Source: Gammaproteobacteria bacterium (GTDB lineage: Bacteria; Pseudomonadota; Gammaproteobacteria; GCA-001735895). Taken from it: a DNA stretch of 5,661 bases. Of this stretch, positions 5,330-5,661 are shown piece after piece. The position numbers and the translations under genes were made by a program. How positions within the stretch are numbered: the first letter of the stretch is position 1; each line of letters starts with the position of its first letter. The DNA lies in the NCBI GenBank assembly GCA_029882955.1, contig JAOUJX010000280.1, forward strand, positions 1-5,661, in the 5' to 3' direction. Under the pieces are notes generated by a model, which saw only the letters and a list, made by a program, of their open reading frames with translations, made no database searches and was not told where the DNA came from.

Positions 5330-5661
5330 AGTTTTTAACCCGGCATCTGGTAATCCTGTTATGGCTGCCTACTACAGTATCTGCCGAGCTCATTTTAGGA
5401 GTACATCCCTTTAGGGATGCTGCTGAAATAACACGAAGCTTTTCTCCGCTGGGCGATTATCTCAGCGAGAAACTCGGTGAGAAGGTTTCGGTAAGGGTAA
5501 TGTCGACATCGCTTTTATCGGTCCGGCCCTGTATTTCAGGCTGATAGATCGCTACGGTCAAATACCTCTGCTTGCGCGACTTGAAGTGAACGGCAGCGAC
5601 TACAACAATTTACGCGGGACTTTGCAATGGATAAAGACAGTCGACTAAGTAAGGTCTCGCA
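5326..5661 (+). pseudogene. PhnD-like periplasmic substrate-binding protein, frame-disrupted and cut by the window edge
   Basis: The start ATG at 5326 overlaps the previous stop (ATGA). It opens with a good Sec signal peptide: basic MKFLTRH, a hydrophobic core, and VSA before ELILGVHPF, giving cleavage after about residue 20. The mature start (LILGVHPFRDAAEI...FSPLGDYLSEKLGEKVSVRV) resembles phosphate/phosphonate-type binding proteins (PF12974). After about 5499 the homology moves to a second frame (NVDIAFIGPALYFRLIDRYG...LLARLEVNGSDYNNLRGT, about 5499-5621, stop at 5646-5648). From about 5627 it moves to a third frame (MDKDSRLSKVS), where the family normally has a V-x-K-DS-x-h-x-x-h-x-DL motif. 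Around 5499 roughly 15 residues expected between VSVRV and NVDIAF also appear to be missing. The first frame alone ends at 5544 after 72 codons. The protein could be a solute-binding subunit or the N-terminal sensor domain of a longer signalling protein. Genuine decay and assembly error near a contig end both fit. Confidence 0.7.

Noticed and set aside
5490..5510. Programmed ribosomal frameshift in the PhnD-like gene
   Set aside because: No slippery heptamer is present, about 15 residues of the fold are missing at the junction, and a second frame change follows. Deletion or error fits better.

Overview
The window looks like part of a bacterial chromosome, most likely from a proteobacterium and perhaps a marine or environmental gammaproteobacterium. 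This rests on the ProV-type ATPase, the membrane di-iron desaturase/hydroxylase, the DUF2478-like protein, the tight gene packing and the ordinary Shine-Dalgarno and -10 signals. It is inference from overall resemblance, not from a marker gene. Nothing suggests phage, an insertion sequence, CRISPR, tRNA or rRNA.

Layout. (1) Positions 1-150 are non-coding and hold a plausible sigma70-type promoter. (2) A rightward pair follows: a glycine betaine/proline-type ABC transporter ATPase (ProV/OpuAA family, 151-1182), then after a 28-nt gap an NAD(P)-dependent aldehyde dehydrogenase (1211-2728). (3) A GC-rich hairpin (2753-2772) lies between the convergent ends of the aldehyde dehydrogenase and a leftward membrane fatty-acid-desaturase-superfamily enzyme (2774-3634, minus strand). 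(4) A 134-bp divergent intergenic region carries a perfect TATAAT box and a nested palindrome that could be an operator. (5) A rightward, tightly coupled run follows: a zinc-independent quinone-oxidoreductase-like MDR enzyme (3769-4785), a DUF2478-like protein (4787-5329, 1-nt gap), and an exported PhnD-like periplasmic binding protein starting at 5326 with an ATGA overlap. The last gene appears broken: its homologous sequence continues in three different frames before the window ends.

How the genes may work together. The first pair could link uptake of a quaternary-amine or other compatible solute to oxidation of an aldehyde derived from it (for example betaine aldehyde to glycine betaine). 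However, the permease and binding-protein genes that ProV needs are not in the window, and the aldehyde substrate cannot be read from sequence. The second run joins a soluble NADPH-type oxidoreductase to a DUF2478-like protein and a periplasmic sensor or transport protein. Its physiological role is unknown. The desaturase-like gene has its own orientation and may share regulation with the second run through the divergent region.

I do not see a clearly new system. The points most worth a second look are the three-frame PhnD-like gene, the ProV gene separated from its partners and joined to an aldehyde dehydrogenase, the palindromic divergent promoter region, and the MDR/DUF2478-like/PhnD-like gene set.
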